Positions 26,526 through 35,057 of a stretch of DNA of 54,286 bases are shown one piece after another (within the stretch, counting starts at the first letter, position 1; each line of letters begins with the position of its first letter). The DNA lies in the IMG/VR virus record IMGVR_UViG_3300046522_000413, positions 1 through 54,286 of that record; one strand, written 5' to 3'. The translations under genes were made by a program, and so were the position numbers. The notes under the pieces were generated by a model. It did not search any database, was not told where the DNA came from, and saw only the letters and a list, made by a program, of their open reading frames with translations. This DNA comes from a virus.

Positions 26526-27308
26526 ATGACAGTTGAAAAGAAATCTACTCATGCATTTAAAATTTGGTCAGACGGTGCTTCTAACGTAGAGCGTGATATC
26601 GCTAAGAAACACGGTCAAAAGGGGCCTAAGGATACATTCTGTGGTGATGTAGGTAGAGATATCGGATCTTCCCTAAAAGCACATGCAGAGGGCGCTGTTA
26701 CCGGAGTTGCCGCAGGTGCCCTGGGATTTAAAGGCGCTAAGGCATTAGCCCAAAGAGCACTTAATCGTGGTGCGACCAATATTACTAGAGCCCATAAATT
26801 TGCTATTGGTACAGGGTTAGGCTCTTATTTCGTCGGCCAAGAGGCTGGTAAGTTGCATTCATATCATAGACAAGGTAAAAAAATGGAAAAGAAATATCAA
26901 GAAAAAGCAGCACACGCTGTCAATATGTTGATCGATCAAGGTGTGGACTTTGAAACCGCCGCTGATTTGGTTATGGAGAAAGTGGCATTCAACGCTGCAG
27001 GCTTGGCGGGGGATGTGGCCGTAGGGGCTGGTTTAGGTGCTATTGTCGCAGGTAAGGGCCATAGATCTGATGGGGCTAAGGCCGGAGCGGTGGGTGGGGC
27101 AATTAGCCACGCCGCATTCCATGTTACTAAAAATCCTTACGTTGCTCTAGGCGGATTAGTAGGCACAGGTTACGCAGCTAAAAAATATGCGGAATCCAAA
27201 AAACATGAAAAACAAGCTGCAGTGAACGCACTGGTGGACAACGGTATCGATTTCGATACTGCAGTTGATCTGGTAGAATCCAAAGCCCAAGAACTGTACG
27301 GCGATTAA
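26526..27308 (+). CDS. Glycine-zipper virion-type protein with two DQGVDF repeats
   Basis: A 260-residue protein with TAGGAATTATA before ATG. Gly/Ala-rich segments (AVTGVAAGALGFKGAKALA, DVAVGAGLGAIVAGKG, YVALGGLVGTGYAAKKY) alternate with two repeat units shared with the previous gene: MLIDQGVDFETAADLVMEKV around residue 138 and ALVDNGIDFDTAVDLVESKA near the C-terminus. The shared unit suggests assembly on a common partner. Function is otherwise unknown; a UUCG-loop terminator follows. Confidence 0.72.
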   Translation: MTVEKKSTHAFKIWSDGASNVERDIAKKHGQKGPKDTFCGDVGRDIGSSLKAHAEGAVTGVAAGALGFKGAKALAQRALNRGATNITRAHKFAIGTGLGSYFVGQEAGKLHSYHRQGKKMEKKYQEKAAHAVNMLIDQGVDFETAADLVMEKVAFNAAGLAGDVAVGAGLGAIVAGKGHRSDGAKAGAVGGAISHAAFHVTKNPYVALGGLVGTGYAAKKYAESKKHEKQAAVNALVDNGIDFDTAVDLVESKAQELYGD

Positions 27309-27321
27309 AATCAATAATAAT

Positions 27322-27345
27322 AGAGGGGTTCGCCCCTCTGTTTTC
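27322..27345 (+). terminator. UUCG-loop terminator
   Basis: AGAGGGG-TTCG-CCCCTCT followed by GTTTTCTT; a very stable tetraloop hairpin. Confidence 0.85.
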
Positions 27346-27364
27346 TTAACCACACTGAACAACT

Positions 27365-28363
27365 ATGAATAAATATTTGACACAACTACAACACAACATT
27401 AGTATGGTTAAGGAAGCAGAAGATACCAAGAAAGAACTGCGTGATACCGGCGTTATCGGTGCTCTAGGAGTAGGATCAAATCTTATATCAGACCATATTC
27501 AAAATAGGATGGGTCTGAACGGAGTGCGTCCCCCTAAAGCACCCGTAGCTCCTATCGCAGAAAGACTTGGCGGTTTCCTTAAAAATCCCGGGCCGAGCGT
27601 GGGAAATGCATTGAGAAGTCCAGGGTTAAAACGAGGACTTAAAGTCGGTGCTATTGGCGGGGGCATTAGCCTTCTAGGTGATTACGCCGCTATTAAAATA
27701 AACAAAGCACTTGAGAAGAAGGCTATGGACAATAACAAATATCTAGAGAAGATCGCCGGCAACGTTCAAGAATATAGAGTTAAAGGTATTAAGGATACTC
27801 GGCTAGCCAAAATAAACACTGCTACCGATTATGCATCGATGTTCTTACCTGGAATGGGTACCTCCTCGGCAGCAAGATACGTCGCCCACGGTGCTGCAGG
27901 GAGAGACCTAAAAGGTGCATTCAATGAAGAGACTCGTGCATCTGCAACGGCCCTAGCCAAAGGCACCGGATACGGATTAGCAGGAGCTGGTCTAGGAGCA
28001 CTGGCAGGTAAGGTAATTGGTAAGAAACTAGGTAACGAACGTGTAGGTAAGTTCATTGCCAATAAAGGCGCACAGGCTGCATCCTTTGCTTACAATGCGG
28101 GTAAACCAGCAGCTCAAAGGGTTAAACCCCACCAGCTCTTAAATGTGATTGCTCAACACGATTCTGAGGGCGTACGTAAATTCTTCAGTAATCCTCATCT
28201 AGGTGCTCATGGAGGGGCTATGGTAGGAGCGGTTGGGGGATTGGCGGTTGGTGGCACGGTGGGCGCAGTTAAAGGCAACTACGATGGTCGCCTAAAATCA
28301 ATTAGAAATCAGATTAACGACGGCAGACTTGCTAACGTTATTAATACTCAGAAAAAGAAATAA
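27365..28363 (+). CDS. Tagged virion-type protein with a second, internal NKYLEKIA
   Basis: A 332-residue protein beginning MNKYLTQLQ, a degenerate tag, with a perfect NKYLEKIA at residues 124-131 after AMDN. The ATG at 27725 could start a second product (DNNKYLEKIAGN...) because AGAAGAAGG stands just before it. Both halves carry glycine-zipper segments (LKVGAIGGGISLLGDYAAI; GYGLAGAGLGALAGKVIG; GAMVGAVGGLAVGGTVGAV). This suggests a fusion of two tagged cargo proteins or a polyprotein cut during maturation. Function unknown, most likely an internal or ejected protein. Confidence 0.72.
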   Translation: MNKYLTQLQHNISMVKEAEDTKKELRDTGVIGALGVGSNLISDHIQNRMGLNGVRPPKAPVAPIAERLGGFLKNPGPSVGNALRSPGLKRGLKVGAIGGGISLLGDYAAIKINKALEKKAMDNNKYLEKIAGNVQEYRVKGIKDTRLAKINTATDYASMFLPGMGTSSAARYVAHGAAGRDLKGAFNEETRASATALAKGTGYGLAGAGLGALAGKVIGKKLGNERVGKFIANKGAQAASFAYNAGKPAAQRVKPHQLLNVIAQHDSEGVRKFFSNPHLGAHGGAMVGAVGGLAVGGTVGAVKGNYDGRLKSIRNQINDGRLANVINTQKKK

Positions 28364-28372
28364 GGAATAATA

Positions 28373-28966
28373 ATGTCACAACTATCACAAGTTCTATTAC
28401 AAGCAGCTGAAGATATCCGTCTTAGCTCTCCGACTGAAAGCGCCGTTGAGCATCTGAAACAAGCTGGATACAACGAAGTTGAAGCACGTGCAATGGTCGA
28501 TCAACATCTCATGGAAAAAGCTGCTACGGATGCTATGGTCCAGGCTGGCGTCGATGTTGAGCAAGCTGTCTCTATGGTTAAAGCCGCCGGTGTGAACCTA
28601 AAGGACCTGGTCACCTACGCCCCGGAAGTTGAAGAAACCCATCCTAGCGTCGACCTTCTGACCAAGGCTGCTCATTACATTGAAGCTCTGGAAGCTGAAG
28701 TAGAGCATCTGAAAGATGAAATGGCCTCTAGCCTGGAAAAAGCTGCACAAGCCAGGGCATTCCAGGAAATAGAACTACCTGAGCCTATCGCTAAAGCTGC
28801 TAGTGTCGGTGCGTTTACCAATGAGGATCTGGCTGAACTACAGAAGGTTGATCAAGGTCTATTGAATAAGATCGCTAGTGCAATGGACGAACCCTGGAGT
28901 ATGGGTAGCGCCTCTGGCTACGCTAGACCTAAGACTGACCCTCTGACTGAATTCTTGTTCGGATAA
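28373..28966 (+). CDS. Helical core-type protein with QAGVDVEQAV repeat
   Basis: A 197-residue, acidic, helical protein with AAGGAATAATA before ATG. Residues about 25-65 contain two adjacent units (HLKQAGYNEVEARAMVDQ and AMVQAGVDVEQAVSMVKAAG) of the repeat found in the two preceding core-type genes. A predicted coiled coil (YIEALEAEVEHLKDEMASSLEKA) follows. It ends with TAATG overlap into the next tagged gene. Confidence 0.72.
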   Translation: MSQLSQVLLQAAEDIRLSSPTESAVEHLKQAGYNEVEARAMVDQHLMEKAATDAMVQAGVDVEQAVSMVKAAGVNLKDLVTYAPEVEETHPSVDLLTKAAHYIEALEAEVEHLKDEMASSLEKAAQARAFQEIELPEPIAKAASVGAFTNEDLAELQKVDQGLLNKIASAMDEPWSMGSASGYARPKTDPLTEFLFG

Positions 28967-29898
28967 TGGAAAATCGATATCTCGAAAAAGTCTCGGGATT
29001 CGGGGGAACTCTGGGTAAGATCGTAGGGAAGTACGCCAAGAACTTGACTGGCGAAACCGTACGAGAAACCCAGAGGGCTGCTAATTTGCATAAAAGCATG
29101 GACGCTGCTGCTCACGCATCCGAGAGTATGAACAAGTCCTTTAAGGACACTATGAGTAGAAACGGCCCTAAGAAAAACATGGGTGAGTTTTTCCTCAATA
29201 GAGAAGCCAAGGTCCAAGCTAAAAAAAGCGGTATGGATCAGATGAGAAACGCTGCTACTAAAGAAGTTCCGCATACCACTCAATCCCATGTAGATTCCGC
29301 AATTAAAGCTCGTGATGCTACTCGTAAAGGGACTGCGCTAGCTGCGGGGGTTGCGGCAGGTAGCATGTATAGCGGCGCTAGACGCAGAGCTCAAAACGAA
29401 GAATACCAATATAAGTACGCCAGCGACAACCGCTACCTAGAAAAGATTGCCTTGAACCTAAACGGTATTAAAGCCGGTGTCAAAGACGTTGTAGATACTG
29501 TAAGTGGTAAGAGCGTAAAAAATGCCATGAAAAAGTTCGATAGAGCCGACATAGCTGCTATCAAAACAAAACATAACAGAGATTACTACAAAAAGAACTT
29601 AGATGAAGGCGGCTTTAATCCGGGAGGACAAGTGCATCAGTTATACGAGAGGAAATTTAACTCATATAATAAAGCCGATTCTAAAATCCAGAATATAAAA
29701 ACCCATAGAGAAGGTGTTCTAAAAGATACAGTTGCTAAAACCACTGAATACCGTGGGGTAGCTGGTTCTGCGGTCGGGGCTGCTAATGGAGCTTATAGGG
29801 ATAAAAAACACCCAATAGCTGGTGCCGCAACCGGGGCTGTAATAGGCGGGGCAGTTGGTAGGTTCGTAGGAGGATCTATGGCTAGAGGTGGAGTTTAA
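28966..29898 (+). CDS. Tagged virion-type protein with two tag motifs
   Basis: A 310-residue protein beginning MENRYLEKVSG, with a second NRYLEKIA at residues 155-162 after a short acidic/Tyr-rich spacer. Each half has a basic helical body, and each half ends in or contains Gly/Ala stretches (GTALAAGVAAGSMYSGA; IAGAATGAVIGGAVGRFVGG). It looks like two tagged proteins fused head to tail, as in the gene at 27365. No enzyme motif was found. Confidence 0.72.
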   Translation: MENRYLEKVSGFGGTLGKIVGKYAKNLTGETVRETQRAANLHKSMDAAAHASESMNKSFKDTMSRNGPKKNMGEFFLNREAKVQAKKSGMDQMRNAATKEVPHTTQSHVDSAIKARDATRKGTALAAGVAAGSMYSGARRRAQNEEYQYKYASDNRYLEKIALNLNGIKAGVKDVVDTVSGKSVKNAMKKFDRADIAAIKTKHNRDYYKKNLDEGGFNPGGQVHQLYERKFNSYNKADSKIQNIKTHREGVLKDTVAKTTEYRGVAGSAVGAANGAYRDKKHPIAGAATGAVIGGAVGRFVGGSMARGGV

Positions 29899-29908
29899 AG
29901 GAAACGAA

Positions 29909-30181
29909 ATGTCAAACAAATATCTAGAAAAAATCGCAGGAATGTCGCTCGGTCCAATCGGGCGTAACGCTGTCCGTGGTGCTGCAATCGGTAGCGTGAG
30001 CGGAGCAATCGTAGGAGGCAAAGACAACCGTATTAAGGGTGCTTTGGCAGGTGCTGCTGCAGGTGGGGTAGCAGGTAGTGTGTTCGGTCGTGCAATGAAA
30101 CCTAAGACTTCGCATATTTTTGATGCAAGCTCCCCGGTTGGCCGTGATGCTAAACTGATTAATCCTAAGATGGTAGCTTAA
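29909..30181 (+). CDS. Minimal tagged glycine-zipper protein
   Basis: A 90-residue protein with AAAGGAAACGAA before ATG, beginning MSNKYLEKIAGM. Nearly all the rest is a glycine-zipper segment (GAAIGSVSGAIVGG, GALAGAAAGGVAGSVFG) and a short tail. It shows the tag plus zipper in their simplest form and is a good model for the family. It could insert in a membrane or pack in the capsid core. Confidence 0.75.
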   Translation: MSNKYLEKIAGMSLGPIGRNAVRGAAIGSVSGAIVGGKDNRIKGALAGAAAGGVAGSVFGRAMKPKTSHIFDASSPVGRDAKLINPKMVA

Positions 30182-30234
30182 AGTTTAATTAGTCGAAATT
30201 TTTACTAATTTCAAACCACTAATCAAATTAGGCA

Positions 30235-30268
30235 TTAAAATAAATTTAGTTACAGCATAGTAACAATG
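30235..30268 (+). promoter_or_regulatory. Late promoter region before decoration/capsid genes
   Basis: TTAAAATA at 30235-30242 and CATAGTAACAATG at 30256-30268. The same pair (TTAAAATA, then CATAGTAACATCG or CATCGTAACAACG) precedes the sheath (41039) and tube (43808) genes, so it marks the most strongly expressed late genes. Confidence 0.65.
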
Positions 30269-30346
30269 AATAAATAATCCAGCTTGACTATACAGGATAG
30301 CTGGGTAAGCGCAGTAAACCAATAATAGATAAAAGGAACTTCGAAA

Positions 30347-30769
30347 ATGAAGATGGAATATACGGCAATGATTCGTCGTGGCTGGCCTAATGAAGGTGCC
30401 CTAGACCGCGTCGAACCGATCAAAGCTGGCGTGACTCTGGTCAACGGTGACTGGGTTGCTAAACAATCGGACGGTACTGTTGATAAAGTCGGCGCTACCG
30501 CTTCTAACAAGGCTGGTCTAGTAGTTTCGGGTAACGGTGATGCAGCTTCGGCTAAAAACACCAACCTGGCAGTTGTTCTGTGGAGCGGTTTCATCGTTGA
30601 TACCCAGAACTACGCTGCCGGTGCTTATGTCCCGGGTTCGCCTGTTACTGTTAAAAACGGTCAACTGGCTCTAGGCGTTGAAGGCACTGACCCGATCGTT
30701 GGTTCAGTTCTGGATGTTGTCGCTACTAGCGCAACTGAAACCGCTCACCTGACGGTTCTTGTTAAGTAA
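30347..30769 (+). CDS. Capsid decoration-type protein
   Basis: A 140-residue beta-rich protein with AAAAGGAAC before ATG. Its pattern (IKAGVTLVNGDWVAKQSDGTVDKVG, SGNGDAASAKNTNLAVVLWSGFIVDTQNY, GSPVTVKNGQLALGV) resembles small head proteins that precede major capsid genes. It has its own promoter region and lies 15 nt before the capsid gene, so high expression is expected. It could equally be a structural protein of unknown place. Confidence 0.6.
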   Translation: MKMEYTAMIRRGWPNEGALDRVEPIKAGVTLVNGDWVAKQSDGTVDKVGATASNKAGLVVSGNGDAASAKNTNLAVVLWSGFIVDTQNYAAGAYVPGSPVTVKNGQLALGVEGTDPIVGSVLDVVATSATETAHLTVLVK

Positions 30770-30783
30770 TAGGAGAATATACA

Positions 30784-31677
30784 ATGAGCGGATATAACAC
30801 TGAGGGTATCAACACCCAATTCCTGAACCAGTCGTTCCTGGACAAAATTGACCAAGGCATGACTAAAGAAGCTGGCGCAGCAATGTCGGCTTTCGTTCGC
30901 CAAAAACTGCGTGAAGATGGTTTCACCCGTAAGATCCTGAAGCCGGTTCAAATCACCGCTTCGGAACTGGATCGCCAACTGACCGAAGAACCGACTGTTA
31001 TCGTTGAGAAAGAGATCGACTCTGTCGCAGCTAACATGCCATTCCTGGGTCGTGGTCAACTGCGTTACTTCACGGGTTCCCGTTACCCAGTGACGTTCCA
31101 GAAGATCGAGTCGGACACCTTCACCAAGTCGAAGTTCGAACTTGCTACGTACCGTACTGACATCCGTACGATTCTGCAAGAGAACTCGGTCAAGGACCTG
31201 CAAGAACAAGAAGACAAGAACTTCTACAACAACATCGTTCAGATCGCTACTGCTAACAGCAACGTATCGACCATCGCTGGTGGTTTCACTATCCCCAACC
31301 TGATGAACGGCGTTAAGAAGCTGCTGGCTAAGAAGCTGCCGGTTGGTTGCATCCTGATGACCCAATCGATGTACGCTGATCTGCTGGCTCAACCGGCAAC
31401 GACCATCGGTAGCAACAAGGCTGGTGCGTTCTTCACCGGCGAAGAAAGCCTGAACAACTTCTTCGGCTACAAGATCATCACCACGAACAAGGCCGACATT
31501 CTGCCGACCAACCGTGCGATCATCTTTGCTCCGGAAGATTACCTGGGCCAATTCTACAGCCTGCAAGAACCGACCGTGTTCCTGAAGACTGAGGGGGATC
31601 AGATCTCATTCAGAACTTACGAAGCAATCGGTTCGGGTATCGGTAACGTCAACGGTGCAATCGTCGTCGACTTCTAA
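30784..31677 (+). CDS. Major capsid protein (HK97-like)
   Basis: A 297-residue protein with AGGAGAATATACA before ATG. The order of segments fits the HK97 fold in small capsid proteins: an N-terminal helix region, an extended loop with E-loop-like PVTFQKIESDTF, a spine-helix region (TILQENSVKDLQEQEDKNFYNNIV), and a P/A-domain with GCILMTQSMYADLL and FGYKIITTNKADILPTNRAIIFAPEDYLG. Codon use is strongly biased compared with neighbours, as expected for the most abundant virion protein. The position after protease, core and decoration genes supports the call. Confidence 0.85.
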   Translation: MSGYNTEGINTQFLNQSFLDKIDQGMTKEAGAAMSAFVRQKLREDGFTRKILKPVQITASELDRQLTEEPTVIVEKEIDSVAANMPFLGRGQLRYFTGSRYPVTFQKIESDTFTKSKFELATYRTDIRTILQENSVKDLQEQEDKNFYNNIVQIATANSNVSTIAGGFTIPNLMNGVKKLLAKKLPVGCILMTQSMYADLLAQPATTIGSNKAGAFFTGEESLNNFFGYKIITTNKADILPTNRAIIFAPEDYLGQFYSLQEPTVFLKTEGDQISFRTYEAIGSGIGNVNGAIVVDF

Positions 31678-31698
31678 TCGATTAAGCTGAATTAAGCT

Positions 31699-31734
31699 AA
31701 AAAAAGCCAGGGTAAAACCTGGCTTTTTCTTTTT
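31699..31734. terminator. Bidirectional terminator after capsid gene
   Basis: AGCCAGG-TAAA-ACCTGGCT with A-tract and T-tract on the two sides; it separates the capsid gene (+) from the accessory array (-). Confidence 0.88.
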
Positions 31735-32000
31735 CAGACTCTGGGAACTTCAAACGACTTATTGAAGAGATCGGTTAAATACGCAATAAACCCTGCCTTA
31801 TCATTGTCGTGTTGGAGAAGTTGTCTCATCCTGTCGTAGTGCTTGAACGCGTCTGGGCCATTGAATAGTTCAGAGTTCTTACCCTTCATACCCGGCTCTT
31901 TGTGCCACAAATAGTAATCGTTAGGTTCACCGATTACACAATAATGGAAAGGCTTGTTATAAGCCCCTACCTCCAACTTTACTCTTGTTCTTACTTTCAT
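31734..32000 (-). CDS. Small accessory protein at array end
   Basis: An 88-residue protein with AAGGAGCGCCT before ATG. It contains FHYCVIGEPNDYYLWHKEP and a C-terminal helical part. It is the last gene of the array and does not clearly share the array's motif. Unrecognised. Confidence 0.65.
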   Translation of the reverse strand: MKVRTRVKLEVGAYNKPFHYCVIGEPNDYYLWHKEPGMKGKNSELFNGPDAFKHYDRMRQLLQHDNDKAGFIAYLTDLFNKSFEVPRV

Positions 32001-32009
32001 AGGCGCTCC

Positions 32010-32357
32010 TTAGATATCTAATTCTACCAGCATCTCTCGGAGTTCGTCCACGTTTGCCTTCATGTTTACGAAGTTTAAAAGCCTAAGTTTAATCCGTGTT
32101 AGTTTAAGGTCTGTAGGATGCATAACTAACGCCAGTTCTTGAGTAAAGTCCTCCACACTATAGGTATAGTCGCCGGGGTTCACACGACCGGGATCCCTTG
32201 CTGGGTTCGGCCCTATACCGTAAAAATTTATACTTTTCTTGGTAAGATCTGTAGCTTCTTTATACTTTACAATACGGTAATAGTCACCCCTCACTGAATT
32301 ACCGTATCTATATCTCCAGAGGGTGCCCGGGCCAAACATCTTTTCTCTGTTAATCAT
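32010..32357 (-). CDS. Array paralogue (ninth of the tandem series)
   Basis: A 115-residue protein. The N-terminal half has the array pattern FGPGTLWRYRYGN...YYRIVKY, and the C-terminal half is helical, ending in the array motif DELREMLVELDI. It overlaps the upstream gene by ATGA, so translation is coupled. Unknown function. Confidence 0.75.
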   Translation of the reverse strand: MINREKMFGPGTLWRYRYGNSVRGDYYRIVKYKEATDLTKKSINFYGIGPNPARDPGRVNPGDYTYSVEDFTQELALVMHPTDLKLTRIKLRLLNFVNMKANVDELREMLVELDI

Positions 32358-32704
32358 ACTTCTACCTCCATCAAAAGATTATGAACATCAGAGATTGATC
32401 CGAAACTATGGAGCATAGCTATTGTCCGTTTAGCCTTGAATACCTTTTTATCAGTATCACTGATATGAGGTGTGAAGTTTTCAAGAAGATGAAATATTTT
32501 GAGTCCGTCCGGAGTACCACGGCGATCCTCAGGGATTAATGCGTTGATATCGCCACCTATATATCGGAGCCACGCACTGGAATACTGCATGCCACTCTTG
32601 GACATATTTGTACGGGTTGCTTCGTGGATGTAAGGGCCTGTACGATGTCTATTTCGATTAAGCCACAGTGCACCCGGCAGTAACCCCTTCTTGTAATGAA
32701 TCAT
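32354..32704 (-). CDS. Array paralogue (eighth)
   Basis: A 116-residue protein beginning MIHYKKGLLPGALWLNRNRH and ending SISDVHNLLMEVEV. The PGALW start and the final helix match the other members, although the middle is divergent. Overlaps both neighbours by 4 nt. Confidence 0.75.
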   Translation of the reverse strand: MIHYKKGLLPGALWLNRNRHRTGPYIHEATRTNMSKSGMQYSSAWLRYIGGDINALIPEDRRGTPDGLKIFHLLENFTPHISDTDKKVFKAKRTIAMLHSFGSISDVHNLLMEVEV

Positions 32705-33030
32705 AGTTTTACCTCAAAAACAACGTTGTAAATATCTTCTTTTAAAACTTGGTCTTCTACACATTGGTGCAGGAGAGCTGTGAGCCGAGCCATCTTGAGA
32801 TAGTGCTCAGGAGGGATTTTGATGAACGTATTTTTGAACTCATCCTCTGAGAACGTGATAGAATCCTGATATAGAAGTCCGATTCTTCTGGTGCGGATAT
32901 CTCCCGCTCTAATTTCTTCCACCCGGAATATAGAGGTTCCAATAGAGTCAAGCGGGACTTTACTACGTCTATACTGACTCATCCAAAGGGATCCTACCTC
33001 GACCTCTTCGTTCACGGCATATTTAATCAT
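32701..33030 (-). CDS. Array paralogue (seventh)
   Basis: A 109-residue protein beginning MIKYAVNEEVEVGSLWMSQYR. The middle holds the strand pattern IFRVEEIRAGDIRTRRIGLLY, then FIKIPPEHYLKMARLTALLHQ, which matches the RPPEYYRKL segment of members four and three. It ends EDIYNVVFEVKL. Confidence 0.75.
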   Translation of the reverse strand: MIKYAVNEEVEVGSLWMSQYRRSKVPLDSIGTSIFRVEEIRAGDIRTRRIGLLYQDSITFSEDEFKNTFIKIPPEHYLKMARLTALLHQCVEDQVLKEDIYNVVFEVKL

Positions 33031-33362
33031 TAGACTTCCAACTGAATGAGAAGTTTGTGAAATTCCTCAGTAAACCCTGCCCCATACAAGCTCCTTAATT
33101 GATTTACGATAGCAATCAATTTGGAAAGCTTAGTTTCCCAGGGTTCGTTGAGGAGGACAAACTGTCTGTCCAGCATATGGAAATCAAAGTTATGTTCATC
33201 CCCTCGGTAACGGCCCTTCCCCCCTATGATTTCATATTTACCATCCTTCCGGGGCCTCGCCTTAATAATAAACTCGGATCCAGCTGATCCCGCCATCGTA
33301 GGGGATTTGTAAACTATCACCGTGCCGGGGTACAGCGTTTCAGGCAATTTCTTAATCATCAT
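33030..33362 (-). CDS. Array paralogue (sixth)
   Basis: A 110-residue protein with LYPGTVIVYKS, then the internal IIGGKGRYRGDEHNFD, which is close to IGGRGNYDGETYHFD of the next member, and the end FHKLLIQLEV. This pair is the most similar in the array and suggests a recent duplication. Confidence 0.78.
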   Translation of the reverse strand: MMIKKLPETLYPGTVIVYKSPTMAGSAGSEFIIKARPRKDGKYEIIGGKGRYRGDEHNFDFHMLDRQFVLLNEPWETKLSKLIAIVNQLRSLYGAGFTEEFHKLLIQLEV

Positions 33363-33688
33363 ATCTCCAGTTCAACTAGAATTCTATAAATGTCATCTCG
33401 GGACGGCTCCATATACGCAGGGTGAAGTTGACCGAAGATAGACGTCAGTTGAGTCAGCTTTCGTTCCCATTTTTCTCCCAAAGGAACCAGATTAGTCTCA
33501 ATGTCCTTCCGGTCAAAATGATAGGTTTCCCCATCATAGTTACCTCTTCCTCCGATGAAACTCTGCCTTTTATCAGAATTTCTTATGATGTCTGCAACGA
33601 ACAGGCTACCGACACTGGATAGGGATCGAGCGTCTTTATAAACGAACACTGAACCTTGAGGTATGATGTTTGGAATTGGTTTGATCAT
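33359..33688 (-). CDS. Array paralogue (fifth)
   Basis: A 109-residue protein with IPQGSVFVYKDAR, IGGRGNYDGETYHFD and the end DIYRILVELEI. Closest relative is the neighbouring member at 33030. Overlaps its neighbours by 4 nt on both sides. Confidence 0.78.
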   Translation of the reverse strand: MIKPIPNIIPQGSVFVYKDARSLSSVGSLFVADIIRNSDKRQSFIGGRGNYDGETYHFDRKDIETNLVPLGEKWERKLTQLTSIFGQLHPAYMEPSRDDIYRILVELEI

Positions 33689-34005
33689 AGTTCCATCTCA
33701 ACTAACAAGTTATAAATCTCAGAGACATTAATGAGATCCTTGAGGGAACAGATTATACTTTTAAGGCGTATGAGCTTTGTGTTTTCAGAGTTAGGCTTCT
33801 CTATGAATTTCGTGTAGAATTCCTTTTTGTCATAACTAAAGGTATCTCTCCTATATTCTCCTACCCGGTCGTACCCCTGGAGAGTTAGTTCATATTCGCC
33901 AACATTATTACAACGGTAGAAATATGAATCATAGGATTTTGAATAAGTGTAAATCCAATCCTTACCTTCAAAATTTTGAAGAACTTTATCTGGTCTAATT
34001 ATCAT
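33685..34005 (-). CDS. Array paralogue (fourth)
   Basis: A 106-residue protein beginning MIIRPDKVLQNFEGKDWIYTYS, with YRRDTFSYDKKEFYTKFIEKP in the middle and EIYNLLVEMEL at the end. The first residues match members at 34006 and 34348 (MILRPEKT, MIIHLEKT). Confidence 0.78.
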   Translation of the reverse strand: MIIRPDKVLQNFEGKDWIYTYSKSYDSYFYRCNNVGEYELTLQGYDRVGEYRRDTFSYDKKEFYTKFIEKPNSENTKLIRLKSIICSLKDLINVSEIYNLLVEMEL

Positions 34006-34347
34006 TCAAACACCCTGACTGTTTATAACCTCGTATACTTCGAGAGGCGTGGTTATATGTTGAAGTTGCATTAACGTAGACTGAAGCTGTGCCAACTTAC
34101 GATAATACTCCGGGGGGCGGAATACGAAGCTTTTGAAGGTAGTCTCCAGGTTAAATCCGAAAGTGTCTGTTACAGGACCCTGTTCATAAGTAGCGTCTGA
34201 AAGCCGTGCTTCAAGATGGCTACCATAGCGAGTTCTTAAGACGTCTCTGCAAATGTAGTATTCTGTACGAGAAAAACTCTCTGTATAGATAAGGTCTCGC
34301 CCTATTAAGTTTTTACCATCCTGGGTTTTTTCAGGTCTCAGAATCAT
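34006..34347 (-). CDS. Array paralogue (third)
   Basis: A 113-residue protein: MILRPEKTQDGKNLIGRDLIYT, then EYYICRDVLRTRYG, DTFGFN, RPPEYYRKLAQLQSTL, and the end PLEVYEVINSQGV. Strongly similar along its length to the next member (34348), so a recent tandem duplicate. Confidence 0.8.
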   Translation of the reverse strand: MILRPEKTQDGKNLIGRDLIYTESFSRTEYYICRDVLRTRYGSHLEARLSDATYEQGPVTDTFGFNLETTFKSFVFRPPEYYRKLAQLQSTLMQLQHITTPLEVYEVINSQGV

Positions 34348-34686
34348 TTAAATCTCCTGACTGGCTACCGCTTCGTATATCTCGATGGGGTCCGAGATGC
34401 CTTGAAGCAAGATGAGAATTGACCGGATTTTCATCAATTTACGATAGTACTCTGGGGGACGGAGTATAAAATCGTTGTAAACATAGTCGCCGTTATGTTG
34501 GAAGGTGTCCTCTCTAAGTCCCCTATCAGGGTACCCTACCGATAGCTCCGCATTATATCCGCCGTATCTTGACTCAGAAATACTTCTGCAGACGTAATAT
34601 TCCTTGTCCGAGCCTCCTAATGTATAAACCAGTTCCTGTCCTATTAGGTTTCTACGATCAGGAGTTTTTTCGAGATGAATTATCAT
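34348..34686 (-). CDS. Array paralogue (second)
   Basis: A 112-residue protein: MIIHLEKTPDRRNLIGQELVYT, EYYVCRSISESRYG, DTFQHN, RPPEYYRKLMKIRSILILL, and the end PIEIYEAVASQEI. Clear sister of the member at 34006. Confidence 0.8.
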   Translation of the reverse strand: MIIHLEKTPDRRNLIGQELVYTLGGSDKEYYVCRSISESRYGGYNAELSVGYPDRGLREDTFQHNGDYVYNDFILRPPEYYRKLMKIRSILILLQGISDPIEIYEAVASQEI

Positions 34687-35043
34687 TTAAATCTCCAAGT
34701 CTATCAACGTCCTGCCAAGCTCTTCCTTGCTCAAGAACTCTGAGCTCTGGGTCAGGATACTCCTAAGCTTTCTCAGAACACGTTCATGCTCAGGAGGATA
34801 CGGCCTGAAATGGCTATTCCAGCTTTTAATCCCGTAATCTTCATACCAACTGAATCGATTTGTTTCCAGGTCGAGAGTTCCATCTCGAAGTTCGGCCTCT
34901 CTACCCAGGTGCCTTACCGCCAGACTACCTCCCTTACGTACTCTGGCTTGGTAGATATTTCGATTATCCAAACCATCAGTGCCGGCCACTCCTACCCATA
35001 GCGGCAGTTTATCTATTTCATCAAGTGTGTAATGCCTATGCAT
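34687..35043 (-). CDS. Array paralogue (first of the main series)
   Basis: A 118-residue protein: LPLWVGVAGTDG, YQARVRKGGSLAVRHLG, FRPYPPEHERVLRKLRSIL, and the end ELGRTLIDLEI. It carries the same two-part layout, and its PPEHERVL matches the PPEYYRKL segment of its neighbours. Starts 15 nt after the terminator of the upstream operon, so it is probably expressed by read-through. Confidence 0.75.
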   Translation of the reverse strand: MHRHYTLDEIDKLPLWVGVAGTDGLDNRNIYQARVRKGGSLAVRHLGREAELRDGTLDLETNRFSWYEDYGIKSWNSHFRPYPPEHERVLRKLRSILTQSSEFLSKEELGRTLIDLEI

Positions 35044-35057
35044 AACTACCCCTAACT

